Shown: positions 18,967 through 29,075, counted from the stretch's first letter. The stretch: 64,000 bases of DNA from Pseudomonas cavernicola (GCF_003596405.1 NZ_QYUR01000002.1:372001-436000); one strand, 5' to 3'. Notes: generated by a model not told the origin, from the sequence alone. Translations and numbers: made by a program.

Positions 18967-20487
18967 ATGCGTTACGCCCACCCCGGTACCGACGGCGCCA
19001 TCGTTGCCTTCAAGGCCCGTTACGGCAACTACATCGGCGGCGAGTTCGTCGCGCCGGTCAACGGCCAGTACTTCACCAACCTCTCGCCGGTCAACGGCCA
19101 GCCGATCGCCGAGTTCCCGCGCTCGAGCGCCGCCGACATCGAGCGCGCGCTGGACGCCGCGCATGCCGCCGCCGCGGCCTGGGGCAAGACCTCGGTGCAG
19201 GAGCGTTCGGGCATCCTGCTGAAGATCGCCGACCGCATCGAAGCCAACCTCGAAGTGCTCGCCGTCACCGAAACCTGGGACAACGGCAAGGCCGTGCGCG
19301 AGACCCTGAATGCCGACATTCCGCTGGCCGCCGACCACTTCCGCTACTTCGCCGGCTGCCTGCGCGCCCAGGAAGGCGGCGCCGCCGAGATCGACGGCAA
19401 CACCGTGGCCTACCACATCCATGAACCGCTGGGCGTGGTCGGGCAGATCATCCCGTGGAACTTCCCGCTGCTGATGGCCGCCTGGAAGCTGGCCCCGGCG
19501 CTGGCCGCCGGCAACTGCGTGGTGCTCAAGCCGGCCGAACAAACCCCGCTGGGCATCAGCGTGCTGCTGGAGCTGATCGGCGATCTGCTGCCGGCCGGCG
19601 TGCTCAACGTGGTGCAGGGCTTCGGCAAGGAAGCCGGCGAGGCGCTGGCGACCAGCAAGCGCATCGCCAAGATCGCCTTCACCGGCTCGACCCCGGTTGG
19701 CGCGCACATCCTCAAGTGCGCGGCGGAGAACATCATCCCCTCCACCGTCGAGTTGGGCGGCAAGTCGCCGAACATCTTCTTCGAAGACATCATGCAGGCC
19801 GAGCCGAGCTTTATCGAAAAAGCCGCCGAAGGCCTGGTGCTGGCGTTCTTCAACCAGGGCGAGGTTTGCACCTGCCCGTCGCGGGCGCTGGTGCAGGAGT
19901 CGATCTACCCGGCGTTCATGGCCGAGGTGATGAAGAAGGTCGAACAGATCAAGCGCGGCGACCCGCTGGACACCGAGACCATGGTCGGCGCCCAGGCCTC
20001 CGAGCAGCAGTTCGACAAGATCCTCGCCTACCTGGAGATCGCCAAGCAGGAAGGCGCCGAACTGCTCACCGGCGGCGGCGTGGAACAGCTTGCCGGCAGC
20101 CTGGGCGGCGGCTATTACATCCAGCCGACCCTGCTCAAGGGCCACAACAAGATGCGCGTGTTCCAGGAAGAGATCTTCGGCCCGGTGGTCGGCGTGACCA
20201 CCTTCAAGGACGAAGCCGAAGCCCTGGCGATCGCCAACGACACCGAGTTCGGCCTCGGCGCCGGCCTCTGGACCCGCGACATCAACCGCGCCTACCGCAT
20301 GGGCCGGGCGATCAAGGCCGGGCGGGTGTGGACCAACTGCTACCACCTGTACCCGGCGCACGCGGCGTTTGGCGGTTACAAGAAGTCCGGGGTCGGCCGC
20401 GAAACCCACAAAGTGGCGCTGGAACACTACCAGCAGACCAAGAACCTGCTGGTCAGCTACGACATCAACCCGCTGGGGTTCTTCTAA
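18967..20487 (+). CDS. exaC: NAD-dependent (acet)aldehyde dehydrogenase
   Basis: A 506-residue class 1/2-type aldehyde dehydrogenase; in this context it oxidises acetaldehyde released from ethanolamine by EutBC. Features: [12 protein letters not shown] cofactor segment, GSTPVG, catalytic Glu in VELGGKSPN (about 262) and catalytic Cys in [11 protein letters not shown] (about 300). ATG 18967 follows an AGGAG; the open frame further upstream crosses the promoter. Similar proteins are called ExaC or AldB; the symbol is by similarity. In P. aeruginosa the protein at this position has also been studied as a hydrazone dehydrogenase. High-GC gene with strong codon bias, suggesting high expression. 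Confidence 0.92.
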   Translation: MRYAHPGTDGAIVAFKARYGNYIGGEFVAPVNGQYFTNLSPVNGQPIAEFPRSSAADIERALDAAHAAAAAWGKTSVQERSGILLKIADRIEANLEVLAVTETWDNGKAVRETLNADIPLAADHFRYFAGCLRAQEGGAAEIDGNTVAYHIHEPLGVVGQIIPWNFPLLMAAWKLAPALAAGNCVVLKPAEQTPLGISVLLELIGDLLPAGVLNVVQGFGKEAGEALATSKRIAKIAFTGSTPVGAHILKCAAENIIPSTVELGGKSPNIFFEDIMQAEPSFIEKAAEGLVLAFFNQGEVCTCPSRALVQESIYPAFMAEVMKKVEQIKRGDPLDTETMVGAQASEQQFDKILAYLEIAKQEGAELLTGGGVEQLAGSLGGGYYIQPTLLKGHNKMRVFQEEIFGPVVGVTTFKDEAEALAIANDTEFGLGAGLWTRDINRAYRMGRAIKAGRVWTNCYHLYPAHAAFGGYKKSGVGRETHKVALEHYQQTKNLLVSYDINPLGFF

Positions 20488-20639
20488 GAGCCGGACTGCG
20501 CATAAAAGTCTGGAAACGCCTTCTGCATAGCTAAAACCGCAGCCTGCCCTGCCAGTCGTAACAACTTGTTGCAGCTGGCATGGGCGTTGCGTGCATCCGT
20601 GGGTCTCTTGGTCTGTTCAACTCTCAGGGCGGGTAAGCA

Positions 20640-22010
20640 ATGACTACAACAACGACACTCAAACCTACACTCGGCACCCTGCATCTATGGGGTATCGCCG
20701 TCGGCCTGGTGATTTCCGGCGAGTACTTCGGCTGGAGCTACGGCTGGGGCACCGCCGGTACGCTGGGTTTTCTCGTCACCGCACTGATGGTGGCGGCGAT
20801 GTACACCTGCTTCATTTTCAGCTTCACCGAGCTGACCACCGCCATTCCCCACGCCGGAGGCCCGTTCGCCTACAGCCGGCGCGCCTTTGGTGAAAAAGGC
20901 GGATTGATCGCCGGGATCGCCACACTGATCGAGTTCGTCTTCGCGCCACCGGCGATTGCCATGGCCATCGGCGCCTATCTGAACGTGCAGTTTCCGGAGC
21001 TCGACCCGAAACACGCGGCGGTCGGCGCCTACTTCGTGTTCATGACCCTGAACATCCTCGGCGTCAGCATCGCCGCCACCTTTGAACTGGTGGTGACGGT
21101 ACTGGCGGTCGCCGAATTGCTGGTGTTCATGGGCGTGGTCGCGCCAGGCTTCAGCTTCAGCAACTTCGCGCTGAACGGCTGGGCCGGCTCCGACACCTTC
21201 AGCAGCGCGTCGATTTCCGGGATTTTCGCGGCGATCCCCTTCGCCATCTGGTTCTTTCTCGCCATCGAGGGCGCCGCAATGGCCGCCGAAGAAGCCAAAG
21301 ACCCGAAACGCACCATCCCCAGAGCCTACGTCAGCGGCATTCTGACCCTGGTGTTCCTGGCGCTCGGCGTGATGGTCATGGCCGGCGGCGTGGGCGACTG
21401 GCGCCAACTGTCGAATATCAACGACCCGCTGCCGCAAGCGATGAAAGCCGTGGTCGGTGACAACTCCACCTGGATGCATATGCTGGTGTGGATCGGCCTA
21501 TTCGGCCTGGTGGCGAGTTTCCACGGCATTATCCTCGGCTACTCGCGGCAGTTCTTCGCCCTCGCGCGCGCCGGTTACCTGCCGGCCGGCCTGGCCAAGC
21601 TGAACCGCTTCCAGACCCCTCACCGGGCGATCATCGCCGGCGGCGTGATCGGCATCGCAGCCATCTACAGCGATGGTTTGATCAACCTGCAAGGCATGAC
21701 CCTGACCGCCGCGATGATCACCATGTCGGTGTTCGGCGCCATCGTGATGTACATCATCAGCATGCTCAGCCTGTTCAAACTGCGCCAGACCGAGCCGAAT
21801 CTGGAGCGCACCTTCCGCGCACCGGGCTACCCGATTGTGCCGGGTATCGCGCTGCTGCTGGCGGTGGTCTGCCTGGTGGCGATGGCTTGGTTCAACACGC
21901 TGATCGGCCTGATCTTCCTCGGTTTCATGGCCGCGGGCTTCCTCTACTTCCAACTGACCGCTCATCAGCGCTCCAGCGCCCCAGCTGACGCCATGCTGAC
22001 CGGAGCTTAA
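20640..22010 (+). CDS. eat: Ethanolamine permease
   Basis: A 456-residue APC-superfamily transporter with about 12 membrane segments. Family segments: LGTLHLWGIAVGLVISGEYFGWSYGWG, FTELTTAIPHAGGPFAYSRRAFGEKGG and FLAIEGAAMAAEEAKDPKRTIPRAY. It brings ethanolamine in for EutBC. Located 152 bases after the dehydrogenase gene and upstream of eutBC on the same strand. Confidence 0.93.
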   Translation: MTTTTTLKPTLGTLHLWGIAVGLVISGEYFGWSYGWGTAGTLGFLVTALMVAAMYTCFIFSFTELTTAIPHAGGPFAYSRRAFGEKGGLIAGIATLIEFVFAPPAIAMAIGAYLNVQFPELDPKHAAVGAYFVFMTLNILGVSIAATFELVVTVLAVAELLVFMGVVAPGFSFSNFALNGWAGSDTFSSASISGIFAAIPFAIWFFLAIEGAAMAAEEAKDPKRTIPRAYVSGILTLVFLALGVMVMAGGVGDWRQLSNINDPLPQAMKAVVGDNSTWMHMLVWIGLFGLVASFHGIILGYSRQFFALARAGYLPAGLAKLNRFQTPHRAIIAGGVIGIAAIYSDGLINLQGMTLTAAMITMSVFGAIVMYIISMLSLFKLRQTEPNLERTFRAPGYPIVPGIALLLAVVCLVAMAWFNTLIGLIFLGFMAAGFLYFQLTAHQRSSAPADAMLTGA

Positions 22011-22011
22011 G

Positions 22012-22062
22012 AACCTGTTCAAAATCTAGTCGAGCGCAGCTCAGGCAGATATTGAACAGGTT
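22012..22062. repeat. Short palindrome, mini version of the dispersed CAGGC-GTTGA repeats
   Basis: AACCTGTTCAA at 22012-22022 is the reverse complement of TTGAACAGGTT at 22052-22062. The loop contains TCGAGCGCAGCTCAGGCA, which resembles the left part of the longer repeats at 25258, 38324 and 49153. It starts two bases after the eat stop codon. Confidence 0.55.
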
Positions 22063-22072
22063 GTAAGCTGCA

Positions 22073-22100
22073 CCTCTGTCGGGCCCAGGCCCGGCAGAGG
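22073..22100 (+). terminator. GC-rich hairpin between eat and eutB
   Basis: CCTCTG-TCGGGCC...GGCCCGG-CAGAGG, nearly perfect inverted repeat with a short loop. It lacks a T-run, so it may be a processing or partial terminator hairpin that separates eat from eutBC rather than a full terminator. Confidence 0.45.
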
Positions 22101-22191
22101 CTCCATTCAGGTGCAGGCAACCGCCCATGCTATAAGCGTCGTGCGGTTTGCCTTTTATAGCGATGACGAGCCGTTTCAGGAGTACCCGCGC

Positions 22192-23586
22192 ATGGCCCGT
22201 TTTTCCCATTCCGTCGGTGTGGAAACCTACCGCTTCGACAGCCTCAAGGACGTCATGGCCAAAGCCAGCCCCGCCCGCTCCGGCGATTTTCTCGCCGGTG
22301 TGGCCGCGAGCAACGATGGCGAACGTGTCGCCGCACAGATGGCGCTGGCCAACATCCCGCTCAAACACTTCCTCGACGAGGTGCTGATCCCCTACGAAGA
22401 GGACGAAGTCACCCGGTTGATCATCGACAGCCACGATCCCCAGGCGTTTGCCGCCGTCAGCCACCTGACCGTCGGCGGTTTGCGCGACTGGCTGCTCAGC
22501 GATCACGCCGATGAGGCCAGCCTACGCGCCCTCGCTCCCGGCCTGACGCCGGAGATGGCCGCCGCGGTATCGAAGATCATGCGTGTGCAGGACTTGGTCC
22601 TGGTGGCGCAGAAGATCCGCGTGGTCACTCGCTTTCGTGGCACCCTCGGGCTACAGGGGCGTCTATCCACCCGCCTGCAGCCGAACCACCCGACCGACGA
22701 ACCGGCCGGGATCGCCGCGAGCATCCTCGACGGCCTGCTGTATGGCAACGGCGACGCCATGATCGGCATCAACCCGGCCACCGACAGCATCGCCTCGATC
22801 TGCGCCATGCTGGAGATGCTCGACGCGATCATCCAGCGTTATGAAATCCCGACCCAGGCCTGCGTCCTGACCCACGTCACCACCTCGATCGCCGCAATCG
22901 AGCGCGGCGTGCCGCTGGATCTGGTGTTCCAGTCGATCGCCGGCACCGAGGCGGCGAACGCCAGTTTCGGTATCAACCTGAATGTACTGCAGGAAGGCTA
23001 CGAGGCCGGGCTTTCACAGAAGCGCGGCACCCTCGGCAACAACCTTATGTACTTCGAGACCGGCCAGGGCAGCGCGCTGTCGGCCAACGCCCACCATGGC
23101 ATCGACCAGCAGACCTGCGAGACCCGTGCCTATGCGGTGGCCCGACACTTCAAGCCGTTTCTGGTGAACACCGTGGTCGGCTTCATCGGCCCGGAGTATC
23201 TCTACAACGGCAAGCAGATCATCCGCGCCGGGCTGGAGGATCACTTCTGCGGCAAGCTGCTCGGCGTGCCGATGGGTTGCGATATCTGCTACACCAACCA
23301 CGCCGAGGCCGATCAGGACGACATGGACATGCTGCTGACGCTGCTCGGTGTGGCTGGCATCAACTTCATCATGGGCATCCCCGGCTCCGACGACATCATG
23401 CTCAATTACCAGACCACCTCGTTCCACGACGCGCTCTATGCGCGGCAGACTCTCGGCTTGAAACCGGCGCCGGAATTCGCGGCCTGGCTGCAACGCATGG
23501 GCATCTTCACCCAGGCCGACGGCCGTGTACGCTTCGGCGACAATCTGCCGCCGGCGTTCCGCCAGGCGCTGGCACAGTTGAGCTAA
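22192..23586 (+). CDS. eutB: Ethanolamine ammonia-lyase large subunit EutB
   Basis: EutB, with EutC, is the adenosylcobalamin-dependent lyase that splits ethanolamine into acetaldehyde and ammonia. The 464-residue protein has family segments GDFLAGVAASNDGERVAAQMALANIPLKHFL, NPATDSI, FGINLNVLQEGYEAG, and MGCDICYTNHAEADQDDMD. AGGAG at 22178-22182 sets the ATG at 22192. The B12 dependence fits the btuB/btuF genes elsewhere in the window. Confidence 0.96.
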   Translation: MARFSHSVGVETYRFDSLKDVMAKASPARSGDFLAGVAASNDGERVAAQMALANIPLKHFLDEVLIPYEEDEVTRLIIDSHDPQAFAAVSHLTVGGLRDWLLSDHADEASLRALAPGLTPEMAAAVSKIMRVQDLVLVAQKIRVVTRFRGTLGLQGRLSTRLQPNHPTDEPAGIAASILDGLLYGNGDAMIGINPATDSIASICAMLEMLDAIIQRYEIPTQACVLTHVTTSIAAIERGVPLDLVFQSIAGTEAANASFGINLNVLQEGYEAGLSQKRGTLGNNLMYFETGQGSALSANAHHGIDQQTCETRAYAVARHFKPFLVNTVVGFIGPEYLYNGKQIIRAGLEDHFCGKLLGVPMGCDICYTNHAEADQDDMDMLLTLLGVAGINFIMGIPGSDDIMLNYQTTSFHDALYARQTLGLKPAPEFAAWLQRMGIFTQADGRVRFGDNLPPAFRQALAQLS

Positions 23587-23596
23587 CGCTGAACCT

Positions 23597-23653
23597 GTAG
23601 GAGTGAGCTCTGCTCGCGAATCGGCGCCCCAACAGAGCTTCCCTCGCGCCTAC
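23597..23653. repeat. REP-like element (GTAGGAGTGAGC...)
   Basis: A palindrome with outer arms GTAGG(A/C)G... / ...CGCCTAC and inner GAGC / GCTC, matching the common Pseudomonas REP style. It lies in the 87-base gap between eutB and eutC. A shorter relative with GCGAGC-GCT-GCTCGC lies at 24538-24552 after eutC. Confidence 0.6.
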
Positions 23654-23673
23654 AAAAGCATCGAGAACAGATA

Positions 23674-24522
23674 ATGAATGACGACAGCCCTATCTCCGGC
23701 GCCACCGACAACCCCTGGCAAGAACTGCGCCGCCTGACCCCGGCGCGGATCGCCCTCGGGCGCGCCGGCACCAGCCTGCCGACCGACGTGCAGTTGGACT
23801 TTCAATATGCCCACGCGCAGGCGCGCGACGCCGTGCACCTGCCGTTCGATCATCCCGGTCTCAGCGCACAACTGGCCGAGCGCGGCCGCGCCAGTTTGCT
23901 GCTGCACAGCGCTGCCAGCGACCGCCACAGCTACCTGCAACGGCCTGATCTTGGCCGTCGCCTGAATGCCGCCTCGGCGCAACAGTTGCGCGACTACGCC
24001 CAGGCCACCCCCGGCGGAGTCGACCTGGCGATAGTCGTGGCGGACGGCCTTTCGGCACTCGCCGTGCACCGGCATACCCTGCCGTTTCTCGCACGCATGG
24101 AGGAGCAGGCGCTGACCGAAGGCTGGTCGCTATCGCCGGTGATATTGGTGGAACAGGGCCGGGTCGCGGTGGCCGATGAAGTCGGCGAACTGCTCGGTGC
24201 CCGCATGGTGGTGATCCTGATCGGCGAACGCCCCGGTCTGAGCTCGCCGGACAGCCTCGGTTTGTACTTCACCTATGCGCCCAAGGTCGGGCTGACCGAT
24301 GCCTACCGCAACTGCATCTCCAACGTGCGCCTGGAAGGCTTGAGCTACGGCATGGCCGCGCATCGCCTGCTCTACCTGATGCGCGAGGCGTGTCGGCGCC
24401 AGCTGTCTGGAGTCAACCTGAAGGATGAGGCCGAAGTGCAGACCCTGACGTCCGTAGAAGGCCAGGGCATGACGACTAACTTCCTCCTTGCGGAGCCGAA
24501 AAATCCAAAGAACGCGAGCTGA
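23674..24522 (+). CDS. eutC: Ethanolamine ammonia-lyase small subunit EutC
   Basis: A 282-residue small subunit that binds the cobalamin cofactor with EutB. Family segments: [58 protein letters not shown] and [23 protein letters not shown]. Last gene of the ethanolamine run; a REP-type hairpin follows its stop. Confidence 0.96.
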   Translation: MNDDSPISGATDNPWQELRRLTPARIALGRAGTSLPTDVQLDFQYAHAQARDAVHLPFDHPGLSAQLAERGRASLLLHSAASDRHSYLQRPDLGRRLNAASAQQLRDYAQATPGGVDLAIVVADGLSALAVHRHTLPFLARMEEQALTEGWSLSPVILVEQGRVAVADEVGELLGARMVVILIGERPGLSSPDSLGLYFTYAPKVGLTDAYRNCISNVRLEGLSYGMAAHRLLYLMREACRRQLSGVNLKDEAEVQTLTSVEGQGMTTNFLLAEPKNPKNAS

Positions 24523-24790
24523 TCAGCTAATCCAGGAGCGAGCGCTGCTCGCGATGGGGGCCATCCCCCCGACCACGTTTCGCGAGCAGAGCACGCTGAT
24601 AAACGCAGCCTCTCCTTCGTGCCGCAAACCGAGCAGGGCGAAACCAGGCAAAAGGCTTTTGACTCATCCGAAAAAATCAAACGCTTGCTTGGATTGCGCT
24701 TTCTATATGCTTTAGGCAGCATCGATTCGACCGCTGGCATAACACCTGCACTGCCAGCCTTGCCCCATTCAATTGCAGCCGAGGCCTCTC

Positions 24791-25268
24791 ATGCGCATCG
24801 TCCAAGCCACCCTGGAGCATCTGGATCTGCTGACCCCGCTATTCGTCAGATACCGCGAATTTTATGGCGAGCTGCCTTATCCCGATTCGTCGAAAAAATT
24901 TCTCGAAAAACGCCTACGCCGCAAAGAGTCCGTGATCTACATGGCGTTGGCCGATGACGATGACAAGCTGCTCGGCTTCTGCCAGCTCTACCCGAGTTAC
25001 TCCTCGCTGTCGCTGAAACGCGTGTGGATTCTCACGACATCTTCGTCGCCGAAGACGCCCGCCGCCAGTTGTCGCGACCGCTCTGCTGCAAACCGCCAAG
25101 AAGATGGCCAAAAGAGACCCAGCCGTGCGCATGCGCGTATCCACCCAGCAGCAACAACGAAGGGCGCAGAAGGTGTACGAGTCGATCGTTTTCGCGAAAG
25201 ACACTCAGTTCAAGAGCCTGACGTGCTACCGATCAACGGGCGGGACTGAAGCGCTAACAGGCCGTTGA
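24791..25268 (+). pseudogene. GNAT N-acetyltransferase, two frameshifts
   Basis: The first 75 residues (MRIVQATLEHLDLLTPLFVR ... SLSLKRVWIL) are a clear GNAT acetyltransferase. The frame then breaks near 25033 and the expected DIFVAEDARRQL follows in another frame, then breaks again near 25074, after which TALLQTAKKMAK and AQKVYESI follow in a third frame. Each break fits loss of a single base (a C, then a G). The last frame ends inside the start of the repeat at 25258, so the natural C terminus is also replaced. Possible assembly errors cannot be excluded. A GNAT gene follows eutC in P. aeruginosa too. Confidence 0.75.
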
Positions 25269-25466
25269 AGAAATGTAGCCGAGCGAAGGCTTAGACAAGG
25301 ACGCAACGCAGCCGAAGGCGGAAAGTAACAGGCCACAGCTGGCCCACGCAGGGGCGAAGCGTAGCGAGTCAAAAGCACAGTTTACGTGCTGTAAATCGAG
25401 CATTTTGAGCCTGAGTTCAACGCCGTATTAGCGCCGCAAGCCCGCAGTAGTTTTTTCAACGGCCTG
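25258..25466. repeat. Long dispersed palindromic repeat, copy A
   Basis: About 209 bases bounded by CAGGCCGTTGAAG...AA and its near-perfect complement TTTTTTCAACGGCCTG. Inside are CGAGCGAAGG, GAGCATTTTGAGCCTG and GCAGTAG, shared with copies at 38324-38522 and 49153-49290. No ORF; MITE-like or structured-RNA repeat. It sits on the 3' end of the broken acetyltransferase gene. Confidence 0.75.
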
Positions 25467-25797
25467 CTAATGCACGGCTCCAGGCTACGCTGGACAGCCC
25501 TCGTCCACGGGCAAACCCTGGAAGGCTTGCCGCGCAGTATCGGCCGCACCCAATAGGCGCGCCGGCTGTCATCCGCACAAACCGCTAATCCAAGGCCGTA
25601 GGCAAGCCACCGTCTTTACACATGGCTAACGCGCCACTCGCCCGCAGCACCCAACAGCCCTTCGTCGTAAGATCGGACATCGGCTGCAACCAAAACTGGA
25701 ACGTAGCGACTTAGCCTTGCCCTTATAATGCCGGATCAGCGCCCGCCCCGTCCAGGCCCGTGCATCGACTCCCCGGCGCAGCGAAACAGGCGTTACC
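25467..25797. other. Intergenic region before the DedA gene
   Basis: No ORF or RNA recognised. A TATAAT at 25724-25729 is a candidate -10 for the following gene, but no good -35 is seen at 17 bases. Confidence 0.3.
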
Positions 25798-26472
25798 ATG
25801 GATTCAAAACCCCGCTTGACCTCATCCTCCACCTACACGTCTACCTGGACTTGCTAGTCGCGAATTATTTGCGTCGGATTCTACGCCATCCTGTTTCTGG
25901 TGATCTTCCTCTTCTGCGAGACCGGCCTGGTGGTGACGCCCTTCCTGCCCGGCGACTCCCTGCTGTTTATCGCCGGCGCCGTCTGCGCTAGCGGCAGCAT
26001 GGACCCGGTCCTGCTGGCCGGGCTGTTGATGCTGGCGGCGATCAGTGGTGACAGCACCAACTACGTGATCGGCCGTACCGTCGGCGAACGCTTGTTCCGC
26101 AACCCGACGTCGAAAATCTTCCGCCGCGACTACCTGCAACGCACCCACGACTTCTACGATCGCCACGGCGGTAAAACCGTGACTCTGGCGCGCTTTCTGC
26201 CAATCGTGCGGACCTTCGCGCCCTTCGTCGCCGGCGTTGGCAAGATGCCCTACCCACGTTTCCTCGCATTCAGCGTGGCTGGCACCCTGGCCTGGGTCGG
26301 CGGCCTGATCACCCTCGGTTACTTTTTCGGCAATGTGCCCTTTATCAAGCAGAACCTCACGCTGGTGATCATCGCCATCATCGGCCTGTCCCTGCTGCCG
26401 ATGCTGATCGGCTGGCTGCACCATCGCTTGCACCCGACACCGTCCAGCAACCACGCCAAACAACCCAACTGA
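25798..26472 (+). pseudogene. DedA family membrane protein with 5' frame disruptions
   Basis: The body, open from a GTG at 25900 (190 residues), is a classic DedA protein: [34 protein letters not shown] and [18 protein letters not shown]. The expected N terminus is split: ATG at 25798 reads only M-D before the frame must shift to give [19 protein letters not shown], and it shifts again near 25866 to join [13 protein letters not shown]. So either two small indels inactivated the start or a shorter protein is made from GTG 25900. DedA proteins are lipid-carrier translocases. The next gene, mtfA, begins 13 bases later. Confidence 0.65.
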
Positions 26473-26485
26473 CGAGCCAGCGCCT

Positions 26486-27304
26486 ATGTGGTTTCTCCGC
26501 TCCTGGCGCCACCGCCGCATCCTCGCCAAACATCCGCTTGATCCCGCCCTCTGGGCTCGCGTGCACCAACGCTTGCCGATTCTCGACGGCCTGAGCGCCG
26601 CTGAGGATCAGCGCCTGCGCCAGCGTGCCGTGCTGTTTCTGCATACCAAGCACCTGACCTCGCTGCCCGGCGTCGAATTGGGTGCCGAGGAGCGACTGCT
26701 GCTGGCCGCCCAAGCGCAACTCCCCCTGCTGCACCTGGCCGACCTGGACTGGTATCAGGGTTTTCACGAACTGGTGCTCTACCCGGATGACTTCGTCAGC
26801 CCGCAGCGCCATCGCGATTCCAGCGGTGTGGTGCATGAGTGGCAGGGCCAGCACAGTGGCGAAGCCTGGCAACAAGGCCCTGTGATTCTGGCCTGGCCCG
26901 GCGTGCTCGGCAGCGGCGGCTGGGAGGCTTACAACCTGGTGATCCACGAACTGGCGCACAAGCTCGACATGCTCAACGGCGACGCCAACGGCCTGCCGCC
27001 GCTACACAGCGATATGCGCCTCGAAGACTGGGCCAGCGCCATGCAGAGCGCTTATGACGACTTGAATGCCCGCCTCGACCGGCATTCGGATGCGCACACG
27101 CCGATCGATCCTTACGCTGCGGAAAACCCCGGCGAGTTCTTCGCCGTCACCAGCGAATACTTCTTCAGCGCCCCGGATTTGCTGGAAAGCGCATACCCCG
27201 CGGTGTACGCGCAACTGCAAGCCTTCTACCGGCAAGACCCGCTGGCGCGCTTGCGCCTATTGCAGGCCAGCCAACCCGGTTATCCCCACGCGACCAAAGG
27301 CTAA
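26486..27304 (+). CDS. mtfA: Zinc-dependent peptidase MtfA
   Basis: A 272-residue M90-family metalloprotease, the relative of E. coli MtfA, which binds the repressor Mlc and so affects glucose PTS control. HELAHKLDMLNG at about residues 154-165 is the HExxH zinc site, and ENPGEFFAVTSEYFF downstream contains the third ligand region. Cytoplasmic, no signal peptide. Pseudomonads often lack Mlc, so the target may differ. Confidence 0.9.
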   Translation: MWFLRSWRHRRILAKHPLDPALWARVHQRLPILDGLSAAEDQRLRQRAVLFLHTKHLTSLPGVELGAEERLLLAAQAQLPLLHLADLDWYQGFHELVLYPDDFVSPQRHRDSSGVVHEWQGQHSGEAWQQGPVILAWPGVLGSGGWEAYNLVIHELAHKLDMLNGDANGLPPLHSDMRLEDWASAMQSAYDDLNARLDRHSDAHTPIDPYAAENPGEFFAVTSEYFFSAPDLLESAYPAVYAQLQAFYRQDPLARLRLLQASQPGYPHATKG

Positions 27305-27338
27305 GCGCTCAAGCATGGTAACGGCCGGGGAATATGCC

Positions 27339-27344
27339 TATAAT
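27339..27344 (+). promoter_or_regulatory. Candidate -10 box for ppa
   Basis: TATAAT, 68 bases upstream of the ppa ATG, in GCCTATAATCG. No convincing -35 is visible, so this is a position-based call. Confidence 0.4.
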
Positions 27345-27411
27345 CGCGCCCACTTTTTGACCTGAGCCTTAGAGGTCAAAGCCTGTTTGGCCAACCCAGG
27401 AAACATCACCC

Positions 27412-27939
27412 ATGAGCTACAGCAAGATCCCGGCCGGCAAAGACCTGCCGAACGACATCTACGTCGCCATTGAGATTCCGGCCAACCACGCGCCGATCAA
27501 ATACGAAATCGACAAGGACAGCGATTGCCTGTTCGTCGACCGTTTCATGGCCACGCCGATGTTCTACCCGGCCAACTACGGCTACATTCCCAACACCTTG
27601 GCAGACGACGGCGACGCCCTCGACGTGCTGGTGGTGACCCCGTATCCGGTGGCCCCAGGCTCGGTGATCCGCGCGCGCCCGGTTGGCATACTGCACATGA
27701 CCGACGAAGCCGGCGGTGACGCCAAGCTGCTCGCCGTACCGCACGACAAACTGTCCGTGCTGTACAAAGACGTGCAGGAATACACCGACCTGCCGGCCCT
27801 GCTGCTGGAGCAGATCAAGCACTTCTTCGAGAACTACAAAGATCTCGAGAAAGGCAAATGGGTCAAAGTTGAAGGCTGGGGCAATGCCGACGCGGCCCGC
27901 GCCGAAATTCTTAAGGCGGTTGCGGCTTACCAAAAATAA
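27412..27939 (+). CDS. ppa: Inorganic pyrophosphatase
   Basis: A 175-residue soluble family I pyrophosphatase, the same length as E. coli Ppa, which hydrolyses pyrophosphate made in biosynthesis. The signature DGDALDVLV (about 65-73) carries metal-binding aspartates, and YGYIPNTL and [14 protein letters not shown] are family segments. AGGAA precedes the ATG. A terminator follows. Confidence 0.97.
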   Translation: MSYSKIPAGKDLPNDIYVAIEIPANHAPIKYEIDKDSDCLFVDRFMATPMFYPANYGYIPNTLADDGDALDVLVVTPYPVAPGSVIRARPVGILHMTDEAGGDAKLLAVPHDKLSVLYKDVQEYTDLPALLLEQIKHFFENYKDLEKGKWVKVEGWGNADAARAEILKAVAAYQK

Positions 27940-27955
27940 GCCAAACCCACCCCCG

Positions 27956-27982
27956 AAAGGCCGGCCACAAGCCGGCTTTTTT
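27956..27982 (+). terminator. Rho-independent terminator after ppa
   Basis: AAAGGCCGGC-CACAA-GCCGGCTTTTTT: GC-rich 6-bp stem with a 5-base loop followed by six T, 17 bases after the ppa stop. Confidence 0.85.
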
Positions 27983-28068
27983 ATGCCTGCAATTCAGATC
28001 TTTGGTCGTACTTGGGTGGTCAGGTGGTCAGGTTTTACTCTTGCCTCCTTTTGGTGCGAGCACGGTCG

Positions 28069-28426
28069 ATGCCAATTCCTGATCTTTACCTACAGGTTCT
28101 CGCCGGCTTCGCTGCCGGCGGCATGAACGCCCTGGCCAGTGGCGGCACCTTTTTCTCCTTCCCCCAGCCCTAGTCGCCGCCAGCCTGCCGCTGATGACCG
28201 CCAACGCCACCAAGCCGTGGCGCTGTGGTCTGCTAGCCTGGCCGGTGCCAGGGCCACGCGCGATTCGCTGCGCCCGCTCGGCCGCTACCTGGTCCGCTAC
28301 TGCTCGCCGGCTTGTGCGGCGGTCTGTTGCTGCAAACCGGCGGCGCTGATGCACGCCTTCGTCATCCTGGTCGGCGGCAGCATGCCCCTCTACTACGGCT
28401 TCTGGACCACCTATTTCGCCGGCTGA
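28069..28426 (+). pseudogene. TSUP (TauE/SafE-like) permease remnant
   Basis: Starts as a TSUP permease (MPIPDLYLQVLAGFAAGGMN, then ALASGGTFFSFP) but hits a stop after about 36 codons. The expected continuation appears in other frames: ALVAASLPLMTANAT, then AVALWSASLAGARATRDSLR, then LLAGLCGGLLLQTGG, then AFVILVGG. At least four frame changes and a shortened C terminus show genuine decay. Intact family members are about 250 residues. Confidence 0.75.
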
Positions 28427-28434
28427 TCGTCAGG

Positions 28435-29034
28435 CTAGACCTTCCACGACAAGCAGAGCGACTCGACCATCCGGGTCAGGGCCTCGATCACTTCGTCGCG
28501 CTCGAGCAACAGCGGCTCCAGGCTGAAGTAGCGCGCCGTGGTGTACTGCACCGAGTTGATCAGCACGAACAGCGTGGCCGGCAGATTGTCGATGCGGTAT
28601 TCGTCGACGTGGCGCATTAGGTATTGCCGGCACACTTCGGTCATGTCCTTCTCCAGGGCCTGGAACACCGCGCTGGAGTGCAGGTGGTGCCTGTGCCGCA
28701 CCAGTTCGCGCAGCCCCTTGTCCTGTTCGACCTGCTCGAAGATACCTTGCAGGATGGCGCGCGTGACGGTCCTGACATCGCTGCCGAGCAACGGCCGCAG
28801 ACGCTGGTGCACAACCGCCATGAGCCGGCCGGCCTGGCGCTGCAGCAAGGCTTCGATCAACGCCTCCTTGCTGTCGAAGTACTGATAAAGCGAGCCGATG
28901 CTGGCCCCGGCACGGCGGGCGATGTGGTTGGTGGTGAGACAGTCCAGACCACGCTCGCCCAGCTCCAGCACTGTCGCATCGAGCAGGGCCACTACCATCT
29001 CGCTCGAGCGTTTCTGTGTCGGCTGCTTCCTCAT
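28435..29034 (-). CDS. TetR/AcrR family transcriptional regulator
   Basis: A 199-residue one-domain repressor. The N-terminal helix-turn-helix is standard (LTTNHIARRAGASIGSLYQYFDSKEALIEALL), followed by a variable ligand-binding domain. I use ATG 29032-29034 (MRKQPTQKRS). It is divergent from the MpaB-type oxygenase gene, with a nested palindrome between them, so it probably controls that gene and itself. Confidence 0.9.
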   Translation of the reverse strand: MRKQPTQKRSSEMVVALLDATVLELGERGLDCLTTNHIARRAGASIGSLYQYFDSKEALIEALLQRQAGRLMAVVHQRLRPLLGSDVRTVTRAILQGIFEQVEQDKGLRELVRHRHHLHSSAVFQALEKDMTEVCRQYLMRHVDEYRIDNLPATLFVLINSVQYTTARYFSLEPLLLERDEVIEALTRMVESLCLSWKV

Positions 29035-29048
29035 ACCGCCTCCCGTAC

Positions 29049-29075
29049 GCGAGTTGTTTGCGAGCAAAAACTCGC
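29049..29075. promoter_or_regulatory. Candidate TetR operator, nested palindrome
   Basis: Outer arms GCGAGTT (29049-29055) and AACTCGC (29069-29075) enclose an inner TTTGC-GA-GCAAA (29057-29068). A 27-base dyad placed between the divergent TetR and oxygenase genes, as expected for a TetR-type site. Confidence 0.65.

Noticed and set aside
18904..20427. 507-codon minus-strand ORF opposite the aldehyde dehydrogenase
   Set aside because: Shadow frame; the plus-strand dehydrogenase is unmistakable.
24791..25268. Programmed frameshifting in the acetyltransferase gene
   Set aside because: Two separate one-base losses without slippery sequences; decay or sequence error is simpler.
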